A stretch of DNA of 24,282 nucleotides from Kingella_B sp963529665 (GTDB taxonomy: Bacteria > Pseudomonadota > Gammaproteobacteria > Burkholderiales > Neisseriaceae): contig CAUSAG010000028.1 of assembly GCA_963529665.1 (NCBI GenBank), positions 1 to 24,282 on the forward strand, in the 5' to 3' direction. A program made the translations under genes and the position numbers. Under the pieces are notes generated by a model. That model was not told where the DNA came from. It did not search any database and worked only from the letters and a program-made list of their open reading frames with translations. Shown here piece by piece: positions 1-9,650 of this stretch. How positions within the stretch are numbered: the first letter of the stretch is position 1; each line of letters begins with the position of its first letter.

Positions 1-13
1 CAGCCAGCCAGCC
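1..13. repeat. Tetranucleotide repeat (AGCC/CAGC, three units) cut by the window edge
   Basis: The window opens with about three tandem copies of a 4-base unit (CAGC, equivalently AGCC), ending at base 13. The repeat may continue leftward outside the window. AGCC tracts are known to switch some Neisseria and Haemophilus mod methyltransferase genes on and off. Here the tract is about 95 bases upstream of the methyltransferase start at 109 and is separated from it by an in-frame stop at 19-21. Frame 3 stays open from the repeat to a stop at 117-119, overlapping that start. Three units alone could be chance. Confidence 0.35.
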
Positions 14-108
14 TAGGCTAAATTCCGTCCGCGCTTTTCGCGCATTCTTGCTTTTTTCCGCATCTTTTCTTTCCCGCGCTTTACCGTCCTGCGGCATGGA
101 GATTTTCC

Positions 109-771
109 ATGTCGGATAAACAGGTCAAATCCAAAGCGCGCGTCGCCAAACACGGCGAAGTCTTTACCAACCCCCGCGAAGTCAATGCCATGCTTGATTT
201 GGTGCAAGACCAAATCACGCGCATCGATGCCACGTTTCTCGAACCCGCCTGCGGTTCGGGCAATTTCCTCGTGGAAATTCTGCGCCGTCGCATGGCGTAT
301 CTCAACCAAAAATACAAAACCAGCCTTATCCAATACCAGCCCGCCTCGGTGCAAGCCGTGTGCGGGCTGTACGGCATTGAGCTGCTTGCCGACAACGCCG
401 CCGAATGCCGCGAGCGGCTGCTGGAAACCTTTGCACAGCACTATTCCCTCCCATTTCAGGCTGCCCAAGACTATCCGCGCGTGCTGGATACCGTGCGCCG
501 CGTACTGGCGAAAAACATCGTTTGCGGCAACGCGCTCGATTACCGCGATTCAAACGACCTGCCCATCATGATGACCGAGTGGCAGTTTATCGGGCGCAAC
601 CAAGTCAAAGCCAAATGGTTTGAACTGCAAAACACCGTCGAAACCACTGGCGGGAAAATCGGTTCGCAACACGCCCTGTTCGGCGACAACGGCGAACCCG
701 CCCGCATCATCGCCCACAACAAAGAATTTCCCCCCGCACACTACTTGGAGATAGGCCGTGAACGCGCATAA
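109..771 (+). CDS. Short N6-adenine methyltransferase-like protein (SAM-binding part) of a restriction-modification cassette
   Basis: This 220-residue protein is the first gene of a three-gene restriction-modification cassette. It has a motif X-like stretch (GEVFTNPREVNAMLD, about 16-30), a perfect motif I for SAM binding (EPACGSGNF, 45-53), a motif II candidate (GIELL, 89-93) and a motif III-like NIVCGNALD (136-144). No motif IV tetrapeptide ([DNS]PP[YFW]) is visible, so by itself it appears to lack the catalytic loop. The ATG at 109 has GGAG at 98-101, seven bases upstream. The end overlaps the next gene by 14 bases, which points to translational coupling. It could be a regulatory or structural partner of the next protein, or a decayed duplicate. 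The methyltransferase fold is clear; the role is inferred. Confidence 0.8.
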   Translation: MSDKQVKSKARVAKHGEVFTNPREVNAMLDLVQDQITRIDATFLEPACGSGNFLVEILRRRMAYLNQKYKTSLIQYQPASVQAVCGLYGIELLADNAAECRERLLETFAQHYSLPFQAAQDYPRVLDTVRRVLAKNIVCGNALDYRDSNDLPIMMTEWQFIGRNQVKAKWFELQNTVETTGGKIGSQHALFGDNGEPARIIAHNKEFPPAHYLEIGRERA

Positions 772-2278
772 CCACAACCCCGACATCCTCTCCTGTCTTG
801 CCAACCTCAGTAACGACGAAGTTTTCACGCCGCCGCACATCGCCCGCCAGATGCTTGATTTGTTGCCCGCAAGCCTGTGGCGCAACCCCGAAGCTAGATT
901 TTTAGACCCCTGCACCAAATCCGGCGTATTCCTGCGCGAAATCGCCACCCGCCTGATAGAAGGGCTGAAAGACTGGCAGCCCGATTTGCAAAAGCGCATC
1001 GACCATATCTTGGGCAAACAGCTTTACGGCATCGCCATCACCGAGCTGACCGCCCTGATTTCCCGCCGCACACTTTACTGCTGCAAAACCGCCAACAGCG
1101 AGCTTTCCATCGCCACCATATTCGACGATTCAGACGGCAATATCCGTTTCAACCGTGAAGCGCAACACGAATGGACGAAAGAACACAAATGCAAATATTG
1201 CGGCGCGAATAAAGAAAAATACGACCGTGGTAGCGAAGCGGAAAACCACGCCTACGAATTTATCCACACCGACCAACCTGAAAAGATTTGGAACAATATG
1301 AAATTTGACGTGATTATCGGCAATCCGCCGTATCAGATGGAAGACGGCGGCGGAACAGGTTCATCAGCCCGTCCCTTGTATCATTTATTTGTACAACAAG
1401 CTAAAAAACTTAATCCGCATTATTTGATAATGATTACCCCAAGTCGTTGGTTCTCTGGCGGTAAGGGTTTAGATGATTTCCGTGATGAGATGCTTAATAC
1501 AAAAGATAATCAAGGCTCTATAAAAACTATCGTTGATTATATTGATTCAAATGACTGTTTTCCTGGCGTTGATATTTCGGGTGGTGTTTCATATTTTCTA
1601 TGGGAGACAGGATACCGTGAAGATTGCTTAGTAAGAACTATCGAGAGTGGCGAAATGGTATCCAGTATGAAGAGACCATTAAAAGAAGAAGGGGCTGATG
1701 TATTTATACGTTTTAATGAAGCCATTTCAATTTTAAGAAAAATTAAGCAAGAGAATGAGGAAAGTTTTAGTTCGTTTGTTTATTCAAGAAAACCGTTCGG
1801 GCTACCATCATCATTTATAGGAAAACAGAAAAAAAGAGATAGTGATGTATTGGTGCACACCAGCAAAGGGGAAACCTATATAGATAAATCTGAAATAAAT
1901 CAAAATTTTGAGCTAATTTTCAAATACAAGGTTTATATTGCAAAGGCGTATGGTGAAAGGATTTCGTCAAATTTCTGGGTGTTAGGAAAACCATTTTTAG
2001 GAGAACCTAATACCGCTTGTTCGGAAACATATTTAGCTATTGGAGCATTTGATTCAGAGAGTACTTGTCAAAATGTGATGTCTTACATCCGAACTCAATT
2101 TTTTAGGTTTCTAGTTTTATTGAAAAAGAATACGCAAAACAGTTCTAAAAGCACCTACCAATTCGTCCCCATCCAAGACTTCTCCCGCCCGTGGACAGAC
2201 GCAGACCTTTACGCCAAATACGGCTTAACCGCAGACGAAATTGCCTTTATCGAAAAAATGGTGCGCCCGATGGATTAA
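758..2278 (+). CDS. Eco57I-like N6-adenine DNA methyltransferase of the cassette
   Basis: This 506-residue protein probably methylates adenine at a specific site, protecting host DNA from the nuclease-helicase encoded next. Motif X is seen as NDEVFTPPHIARQMLDLLP (19-37), a variant motif I as FLDPCTKSGVFL (48-59), and the catalytic motif IV as NPPYQ (189-193). A possible metal-binding CKYC lies at 145-148. The start is GTG at 758, with TTGGAG at 745-750, overlapping the upstream gene. The part after NPPY, roughly bases 1380-2155, is strikingly AT-rich (sampled lines 25-37% GC) against about 60% GC in the N-terminal part, and the last 40 codons return to high GC. That AT-rich block is where a target-recognition domain is expected, so it was probably exchanged by recombination. 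The family is confident; the recognition site cannot be read. Confidence 0.88.
   Translation: MNAHNHNPDILSCLANLSNDEVFTPPHIARQMLDLLPASLWRNPEARFLDPCTKSGVFLREIATRLIEGLKDWQPDLQKRIDHILGKQLYGIAITELTALISRRTLYCCKTANSELSIATIFDDSDGNIRFNREAQHEWTKEHKCKYCGANKEKYDRGSEAENHAYEFIHTDQPEKIWNNMKFDVIIGNPPYQMEDGGGTGSSARPLYHLFVQQAKKLNPHYLIMITPSRWFSGGKGLDDFRDEMLNTKDNQGSIKTIVDYIDSNDCFPGVDISGGVSYFLWETGYREDCLVRTIESGEMVSSMKRPLKEEGADVFIRFNEAISILRKIKQENEESFSSFVYSRKPFGLPSSFIGKQKKRDSDVLVHTSKGETYIDKSEINQNFELIFKYKVYIAKAYGERISSNFWVLGKPFLGEPNTACSETYLAIGAFDSESTCQNVMSYIRTQFFRFLVLLKKNTQNSSKSTYQFVPIQDFSRPWTDADLYAKYGLTADEIAFIEKMVRPMD
1380..2155 (+). other. AT-rich mosaic block inside the methyltransferase gene (probable target-recognition domain)
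   Basis: Base composition drops sharply just after the catalytic NPPY codons and recovers near base 2160. Hand counts gave 15 GC of 60 at 1501-1560, 17 of 60 at 1681-1740 and 22 of 60 at 1921-1980, compared with 36 of 60 at 841-900. The reading frame stays open across both joints, as expected for an allele exchange of a specificity domain rather than for damage. Confidence 0.7.
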
Positions 2279-2282
2279 GCCG

Positions 2283-2322
2283 TTCAGACGGCCTTTTCAA
2301 CAAGCCTGAAAGGCCGTCTGAA
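2283..2322. repeat. Inverted pair of Neisseria-type AG-DUS (AGGCCGTCTGAA) between methyltransferase and nuclease-helicase genes
   Basis: The copy at 2283-2294 is on the - strand and the copy at 2311-2322 on the + strand. They form a 14-base stem (2283-2296 with 2309-2322) and a 12-base loop just after the methyltransferase stop. It may act as a transcription terminator or attenuator. The 12-mer is the dialect of Neisseria species, not the AGGCAGCCTGAA dialect that fills the rest of the window. Confidence 0.85.
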
Positions 2323-2369
2323 ACACTTTTCATCAGCACCGGTTCAAAAAATCATTACGGAGCAAGCTT

Positions 2370-4904
2370 ATGGCCGATTTGAACATTCAGCCGAAAAATA
2401 TCCCTACCGTTTATGCTTATACCGACACGCGCTTTTCAGGCTGCCTGAAAATCGGCTACACCGAGCGCGATGCGGCGCAGCGCGTGGCGGAGCAGTATCC
2501 GGTGAAGCTGCCGCAGCAGTCTTATGAAATCGTGTTCAATGAGGTGGCCATGCGCGACAACGGTACGTTCTTCGACGACCACGCCATCCACAAACGGCTG
2601 GCAGCGCAGGGTTTTATTCGCGAAAAAGGCGAGTGGTTCCGATGCAGCCTGAAAGACGTGCAGGCGGCATTTATCGCCGAAAAACAAAGCAAACCTTTAT
2701 CCGAAAAACAATCGCGCACGCAGGATTTTCCGATGCGTCCAGAACAACGGGCGGCGGTGGAGAAAACTGCCGCGTATTTCCGCGAATTTCAACGCGAAGA
2801 GGGCATTACGCCGCATTTTTTGTGGAACGCGAAAATGCGTTTCGGCAAAACCTTTGCCGCTTATCAGCTTGCTAAGGAAATGGGCTGGAAGCGGGTACTG
2901 GTGCTGACTTTCAAACCGGCCGTGTTGTCGGCTTGGCGCGAGGATTTGCTGTCGCATACGGATTTTGCGGGTTGGCAGTTTGTATCGAATTACGAAGAGG
3001 ATTTGTCGTTTGGTGCGGCGGACAAAACCCGCCCGCTGGTGTTTTTCGGCTCGTTTCAGGATTTGCTCGGCAAAGACAAAAGCGGCGGCATCAAGGCGAA
3101 AAACGAGCAGGTACACACGGTTAATTGGGATTGCGTGATTTTCGACGAATACCACTACGGCGCGTGGCGCGAAAAATCCAAAGATTTGTTTGACAAGGAA
3201 GAGATGGCGGCGATTAAAACCATCGAAGCCGAGCTGGCAGATATGGAAGCGGACAACCCCGATTATTTTGATGAAAGGCTGCTGCCGATTACCACGTCGC
3301 ACTATCTCTATCTTTCCGGCACGCCGTTTCGCGCGATTTCGTCGGGCGAGTTTATCGAAGAGCAGATTTTTAACTGGACCTATCCCGACGAACAAAAAGC
3401 CAAACGCTCATGGCCATCTGAAAACGGCGCAAATCCGTATGCCGCGTTGCCGGGCATGAAGATGTTTACCTACACGCTGCCCGAAAGCATCCGCCACGTT
3501 GCGGAGCAGGGCGAGTTTGACGAGTTTGATTTGAACGCGTTTTTCGCTACCGAGGGCAGCGGCGAAGATGCACGTTTTAAAAACGAAGAATATGTGCAGA
3601 AATGGCTGGATTTGATACGCGGCAGCTACCGCGACACCATTGTTGAAGATTTGAAGCTGGGCAAGGAAAAGCCGCCGATGCCGTTTTCCGATGTGCGCTT
3701 GTTGGGGGTGTTGCAGCATACGTTTTGGTTTCTGCCCAACGTCGCCGCCTGTTTTGCGATGCGGAATTTAATCAAGCAAAAACAAAACCGCTTCTACCAC
3801 GATTACACAATCATCGTTTGCGCGGGCATCGGCGCGGGCATCGGCGCGGAAGCCTTAAAGCCCGTTCAGGCTGCCATGAAAGGCGGGCTGGATACCAAAA
3901 CCATCACGCTATCGTGCGGCAAGCTGACCACGGGCGTGTCGGTTGCGCCGTGGTCTGGCGTGTTGATGCTGCGTAATCTTTCCAGCCCCGAAACTTATTT
4001 TCAGACGGCCTTCCGCGTGCAAACGCCGTGGGTGTTGAAAAACCCCGCCGCCGACGCCGCGCGGCGCGAAGAAATCGTCAAACACGAATGCTACATTTTC
4101 GATTTCGCCCCCAACCGCGCCCTGAAACAGGTACAGGAATATGCCTGCAAACTGGACAGCAACCCCGATACCAGCCCCGAGCAGAAAGTGAAAGACTTTA
4201 TCAGCGTACTGCCGATTTTTTCTTACGACGGCAGCGCGATGCGCGAAATCGACGCGGAAGGCGTGCTGGATTATGCGCTGAGTGGTACAACGGCAACGCT
4301 GCTTGCCAAACGCTGGGAAAGCGCCTTGCTGGTGAATGTGGACAACGTTACCCTGCAACGGCTGCTCAACAGCAAGGAAGCGATGGACGCATTAAGCCGC
4401 ATTGAAAAATTCCGCACGCTCAATCAGGACTTGGAAACCATCATCAATAAATCGGAAGCGGTAAAAGACGCGAAAAAGCAGGCTGCCGAAGAAGGACGCG
4501 AGTTGACCGCAAAAGAGAAAAAAGAGCTGAGTGACGCGGAAAAAGAATACAAAAGCAAACGCAAAGAAATTCAGGAAAAACTGATTGCTTTTGCCACGCG
4601 CGTACCTGTGTTTATGTATCTGAGCGACAAGCGCGAACATACCTTGCAGGATGTAATCACTCAGCTTGAACCCGAACTGTTCCGCAAGGTAACAGGGCTG
4701 TATGTGCAGGATTTTCATTTGCTGGAGCGGCTTAATGTGTTTAACGGCGCGTTGATGAATGATGCGGTGTTTAAGTTTAAGCGTTATGAAGACAGCAGCT
4801 TTGACTATGCTGGAGAAGCATTGAACCGCTATCAGAAAGACCGAATCGGCGGGTTTAATACCAGCCTGACGGTAGCGGAGCACCAAAATTTATATGGCAA
4901 ATAA
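2370..4904 (+). CDS. GIY-YIG nuclease-superfamily 2 helicase fusion (restriction subunit)
   Basis: This 844-residue protein is the likely restriction subunit: an ATP-driven helicase or translocase carrying its own nuclease. The N-terminal domain resembles the T5orf172/GIY-YIG group, with VYAYTD (14-19), KIGYTERDAAQRV (27-39) and the closing GEWF (87-90, candidate catalytic Glu88). Helicase motifs follow: MRPEQRAAV (122-130), a Walker A variant KMRFGKTF (155-162), Walker B FDEYH (258-262), SGTPFRA (316-322), a motif V region near LTTGVSV (519-525) and QTAFRVQTPW (545-554) in the motif VI position. A charged stretch at about 695-740 is probably a coiled coil. The ATG has GGAG at 2359-2362. Kingella-type and Simonsiella-type uptake words overlap within the nuclease codons for FSGCLK (2435-2449), and a Neisseria-type word lies at 4000-4011. 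With the two upstream genes it makes a complete-looking system; cleavage activity is inferred. Confidence 0.88.
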   Translation: MADLNIQPKNIPTVYAYTDTRFSGCLKIGYTERDAAQRVAEQYPVKLPQQSYEIVFNEVAMRDNGTFFDDHAIHKRLAAQGFIREKGEWFRCSLKDVQAAFIAEKQSKPLSEKQSRTQDFPMRPEQRAAVEKTAAYFREFQREEGITPHFLWNAKMRFGKTFAAYQLAKEMGWKRVLVLTFKPAVLSAWREDLLSHTDFAGWQFVSNYEEDLSFGAADKTRPLVFFGSFQDLLGKDKSGGIKAKNEQVHTVNWDCVIFDEYHYGAWREKSKDLFDKEEMAAIKTIEAELADMEADNPDYFDERLLPITTSHYLYLSGTPFRAISSGEFIEEQIFNWTYPDEQKAKRSWPSENGANPYAALPGMKMFTYTLPESIRHVAEQGEFDEFDLNAFFATEGSGEDARFKNEEYVQKWLDLIRGSYRDTIVEDLKLGKEKPPMPFSDVRLLGVLQHTFWFLPNVAACFAMRNLIKQKQNRFYHDYTIIVCAGIGAGIGAEALKPVQAAMKGGLDTKTITLSCGKLTTGVSVAPWSGVLMLRNLSSPETYFQTAFRVQTPWVLKNPAADAARREEIVKHECYIFDFAPNRALKQVQEYACKLDSNPDTSPEQKVKDFISVLPIFSYDGSAMREIDAEGVLDYALSGTTATLLAKRWESALLVNVDNVTLQRLLNSKEAMDALSRIEKFRTLNQDLETIINKSEAVKDAKKQAAEEGRELTAKEKKELSDAEKEYKSKRKEIQEKLIAFATRVPVFMYLSDKREHTLQDVITQLEPELFRKVTGLYVQDFHLLERLNVFNGALMNDAVFKFKRYEDSSFDYAGEALNRYQKDRIGGFNTSLTVAEHQNLYGK
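2435..2449. repeat. Overlapping uptake sequences of two dialects inside the GIY-YIG domain
   Basis: The - strand reads AGGCAGCCTGAA (Kingella type) across 2435-2446. The + strand reads AGGCTGCCTGAA (Simonsiella type) across 2438-2449. The 15 bases encode part of FSGCLK, between the GIY-like and YIG-like halves of the nuclease motif. Confidence 0.8.
4000..4011 (-). repeat. Neisseria-type AG-DUS within the helicase gene
   Basis: TTCAGACGGCCT on the + strand is the complement of AGGCCGTCTGAA. It encodes part of YFQTAF next to the motif VI region, so it lies in a conserved stretch of the protein. Confidence 0.85.
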
Positions 4905-4970
4905 ATTTGAATTGTTTTAGCTCCCTAAAACAGCGCTAAACTTTACCATGATAGATTGTTTATTAAGACA

Positions 4971-5006
4971 AAAATCGGATTTCCCACGCAGGAGAAATCC
5001 GATTTT
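4971..5006. terminator. Bidirectional intrinsic terminator between the restriction cassette and fusA
   Basis: A perfect 13-base stem (4971-4983 with 4994-5006) encloses a 10-base loop. Read on the - strand, it is followed by a run of T, fitting the end of the rpsL-rpsG-fusA operon. Read on the + strand, it follows the nuclease-helicase gene and ends in TTTTCT. A single Kingella-type uptake word follows at 5012-5023. Confidence 0.85.
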
Positions 5007-5045
5007 CTATTTTCAGGCTGCCTTAAACTAAACAGCCCAAGTTAA

Positions 5046-7148
<2,103 letters not shown>

Positions 7149-7166
7149 TTTTTTATCCTCTCGATA

Positions 7167-7640
7167 TTAGAAACGGAAGTGAGAGAACGCTTTGTTGGCT
7201 TCTGCCATGCGATGTACTTCTTCGCGTTTTTTCATTGCGCCGCCGCGACCTTCGGCTGCGTCAATCAATTCGCCAGCAAGGCGCAAATCCATGGATTTTT
7301 CGCCACGTTTGCGGGCAGCATCGCGTACCCAACGCATTGCCAATGCCAAACGGCGTGCAGGGCGCACTTCAACAGGAACTTGGTAGTTGGCACCACCTAC
7401 GCGGCGGCTTTTTACTTCTACAAGCGGTTTGGCATTGTTGATGGCTTCATTGAATACTTCAATCGCTTCTTTGCCTTGTACTTTTTTGGCAATTTGTTCC
7501 AATGCGCCGTATACGATGCGTTCTGCAACGGCTTTTTTGCCGTCAATCATCAATACGTTCATGAATTTTGATAATTCTACGCTGCCGAATTTTGGATCAG
7601 GCAGAATCTCGCGCTTGGGGACTTCTCTACGTCTTGGCAT
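7167..7640 (-). CDS. rpsG: 30S ribosomal protein S7
   Basis: S7 binds the 3' domain of 16S rRNA and nucleates assembly of the small-subunit head, near the E-site tRNA. The 157-residue sequence begins MPRRREVPKREILPDPKFGS and contains the conserved basic stretches VGGANYQVPVEV and ALRW-like ALAMRWV. The ATG has AAGGA at good spacing. It lies between rpsL and fusA in the str operon. The 112-base gap to rpsL holds a near-match uptake word (11 of 12, near 7719) and a short repeat of GGGGCATTC. Confidence 0.99.
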   Translation of the reverse strand: MPRRREVPKREILPDPKFGSVELSKFMNVLMIDGKKAVAERIVYGALEQIAKKVQGKEAIEVFNEAINNAKPLVEVKSRRVGGANYQVPVEVRPARRLALAMRWVRDAARKRGEKSMDLRLAGELIDAAEGRGGAMKKREEVHRMAEANKAFSHFRF

Positions 7641-7752
7641 TTTAATTCCTTAATGTCTATTCAGTTGGGGCATTCCCATGAATGCTCATACGGGGCATTC
7701 ACTTACTCGGCGGCTTTTTTCAGGCTGCCGATGTGCCAGTTGGTTTAACAAA

Positions 7753-8124
7753 TTATTTAGGGCGTTTCGCACCGTATTTAGAACGAGCTTGTTTACGGTC
7801 TTTCACGCCTGCGGTATCCAAAGAGCCGCGAACGGTGTGGTAACGCACACCTGGCAAGTCTTTTACACGACCGCCGCGAATCAGCACTACGCTGTGTTCT
7901 TGCAAGTTATGACCTTCACCGCCGATGTATGAAATCACTTCAAAACCGTTGGTCAAACGCACTTTGCAGACTTTACGCAAGGCTGAGTTTGGTTTTTTAG
8001 GGGTTGTGGTGTAAACACGGGTGCACACGCCGCGTTTTTGTGGGCAGGCTTCCAGTGCGGGTACTTTGTTCACATAAACAGGTTTTTGACGACCTTTGCG
8101 AACTAATTGGTTGATAGTAGGCAT
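7753..8124 (-). CDS. rpsL: 30S ribosomal protein S12
   Basis: S12 sits at the decoding centre and controls translational accuracy. The 123-residue protein contains TTPKKPNSALRKV, with Lys43 intact, and GGRVKDLPGVRYH, with the second conserved lysine. These are the two places where streptomycin-resistance changes usually occur, and neither is altered. AGGAAAAG precedes the ATG. It is the first gene of the operon, about 60 bases downstream of a consensus-like promoter. Confidence 0.99.
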   Translation of the reverse strand: MPTINQLVRKGRQKPVYVNKVPALEACPQKRGVCTRVYTTTPKKPNSALRKVCKVRLTNGFEVISYIGGEGHNLQEHSVVLIRGGRVKDLPGVRYHTVRGSLDTAGVKDRKQARSKYGAKRPK

Positions 8125-8182
8125 ATTTTTCTTTTCCTGTTGAATAAAAAATACTTGCTAGCACCATGCCAGCAAGCCGCGC

Positions 8183-8212
8183 ATTATAGTATTTTTGCAA
8201 GATATTGGTCAA
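8183..8212 (-). promoter_or_regulatory. Sigma-70 promoter of the rpsL-rpsG-fusA operon
   Basis: On the - strand TTGACC (8207-8212) is followed 18 bases later by a perfect TATAAT (8183-8188). The bases after the -10 box are GC-rich (GCGCGG), the kind of discriminator found at stringently controlled translation genes. Confidence 0.85.
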
Positions 8213-8319
8213 TAAGGGATTTCGGGGCAGCCTGAAAGGGTGCAAAAGATGCGATTGGTGCGTTGTTTTGCAAAAAGAGTAGCTGGGCTGTGTGTTTTCA
8301 GGTTGCCTATGGACGAGAA

Positions 8320-9582
8320 TTATTTGTTTGTTTTCAAATGTTGCTCAATCACATCGGCAATGCGTTGGCTGGCGCCGCGATGTTGGGCAAGATATTCGGC
8401 GGCGCGGCTGGCTTGCTGGGTGTGGATTTCAGGCTGCGTGAGTTGTTGGGTAACGGTTTGGACGAGTTCGCTTGCGCTGTGAATTTGCTGGGCAACGCCT
8501 GCGCTTAGGGCTTCTTGGCAGGCAGCCTGAAAGTTGTAAATGGATGGGCCAAACAACACGGGTTTGCCGCATTGCAGCGGTTCTATAATGTTTTGGCAGC
8601 CTGTATCAACAAGGCTGCCGCCGATGAAAACGATGTCGGCAGCCTGAAAATAGGCATACATTTCGCCCATGCTGTCGCCAATCCAAACTTGGGTGTCGGG
8701 CTGGATGGGGGTGTTGTCGCTGCGTTTTTGGGTTTTGAAGCCGCGTTGTTGGGCGAGATCGTAGGCAGCCTGAAAACGCTCGGGGTGGCGTGGGATGATG
8801 ATGAGTAGGGCATCTGTGTTGTGCCATGCGTTAAGAATGAGCTCGGCTTCGTCTTGTCCATCTTTTTCGCGCAAACTGGCGGCGAGAAAGACGCGGCGGT
8901 TGCCGATTTTTTGGCGAAATTGGGTGGCAAGTTCGCTGATTTGCGGCGGAATGGGGATGTCGTATTTGGTGTTGCCGCAGACGATGGGGTTGGGCGCGCC
9001 CAATTGTTGCAGGCGTTGCGCATCGGCTGGGGTTTGGGCGCAGATGGCGGTGAGTTGGCGCAGGGCAGGGCGGATTAGGCTGGGGATTTTTTGATAACTG
9101 CGTTGCGATTTTTCGGATAGGCGGGCGTTGGCGAGAAAGAGCGGGATGCGGTTTTTATGGCAGCCTGAAATCAAGTTTGCCCAGATTTCGGTTTCCATAA
9201 GGATGCCGAGTTGCGGGCGGTGTTCGCGCAGGAATTGCGCTACCCAATCGCGACGATCGTAAGGCAGATAGCGGCATTGGGCCTGCGGATAGAGTTGGGC
9301 GGCGGTGGCGCGTCCTGTTGGGGTCATTTGGGTGAGCAACAGAGGGGCGTTGGGGAAGCGGTGTTGCAATTCGGCGATGAGCGGTTGCGCGGCGCGGGTT
9401 TCACCCACGGATACGGCGTGTATCCAGATGGGCTGTTGCATGGGGCTGGGGTGGGGTTCGCCGAAGCGTTCGTTCCAATGTTCTAGGTAGGCGGGGTTTT
9501 TGCGAGCGCGTTGGCGCAGATAGCGGCGGATAAGCGGCGGGGCGATGCGCCAAAGGGCGTTGTAAAGCGTGGTTAGAAGCAT
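8320..9582 (-). CDS. waaA: Kdo transferase (lipid A Kdo transferase)
   Basis: WaaA transfers Kdo residues from CMP-Kdo to lipid A precursor at the inner membrane, the first step of lipopolysaccharide core building. Seen are a hydrophobic/basic N-terminus, the motif IHAVSVGE with the candidate catalytic Glu61, ILMETEIWANLI, and the C-terminal donor-binding segment GGSLVDTGCQNIIEP. I use the ATG at 9582 (420 residues); an in-frame TTG at 9600 would add six residues, and neither has a strong ribosome site. Full uptake words at 8520 and 8763 and near-matches around 8639 and 9158 lie in the gene and give repeated FQAA codon strings, showing that uptake words are tolerated at several surface-like spots. 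Confidence 0.95.
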   Translation of the reverse strand: MLLTTLYNALWRIAPPLIRRYLRQRARKNPAYLEHWNERFGEPHPSPMQQPIWIHAVSVGETRAAQPLIAELQHRFPNAPLLLTQMTPTGRATAAQLYPQAQCRYLPYDRRDWVAQFLREHRPQLGILMETEIWANLISGCHKNRIPLFLANARLSEKSQRSYQKIPSLIRPALRQLTAICAQTPADAQRLQQLGAPNPIVCGNTKYDIPIPPQISELATQFRQKIGNRRVFLAASLREKDGQDEAELILNAWHNTDALLIIIPRHPERFQAAYDLAQQRGFKTQKRSDNTPIQPDTQVWIGDSMGEMYAYFQAADIVFIGGSLVDTGCQNIIEPLQCGKPVLFGPSIYNFQAACQEALSAGVAQQIHSASELVQTVTQQLTQPEIHTQQASRAAEYLAQHRGASQRIADVIEQHLKTNK

Positions 9583-9604
9583 TTTGAATACGGTAAACAA
9601 AAAA

Positions 9605-9638
9605 TTTCAGGCTGCCTATTTGCGTAGGCAGCCTGAAA
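9605..9638 (-). terminator. Uptake-sequence inverted pair acting as terminator after the azurin gene
   Basis: Two full AGGCAGCCTGAA copies (9606-9617 and 9626-9637) form a 14-base stem with a 6-base loop. On the - strand the stem is followed by ATTTTTTG, as expected for an intrinsic terminator downstream of the azurin gene. Confidence 0.8.
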
Positions 9639-9650
9639 ATAGATAAACGA

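Noticed and set aside
1..108. Promoter for the restriction cassette
   Set aside because: TTGCTT at 48-53 has no matching -10 box at proper distance, so I could not support a promoter here.
2697..3395. 232-codon open frame on the - strand inside the nuclease-helicase gene
   Set aside because: It is antisense to the clear helicase motifs; its composition is that of a codon shadow.
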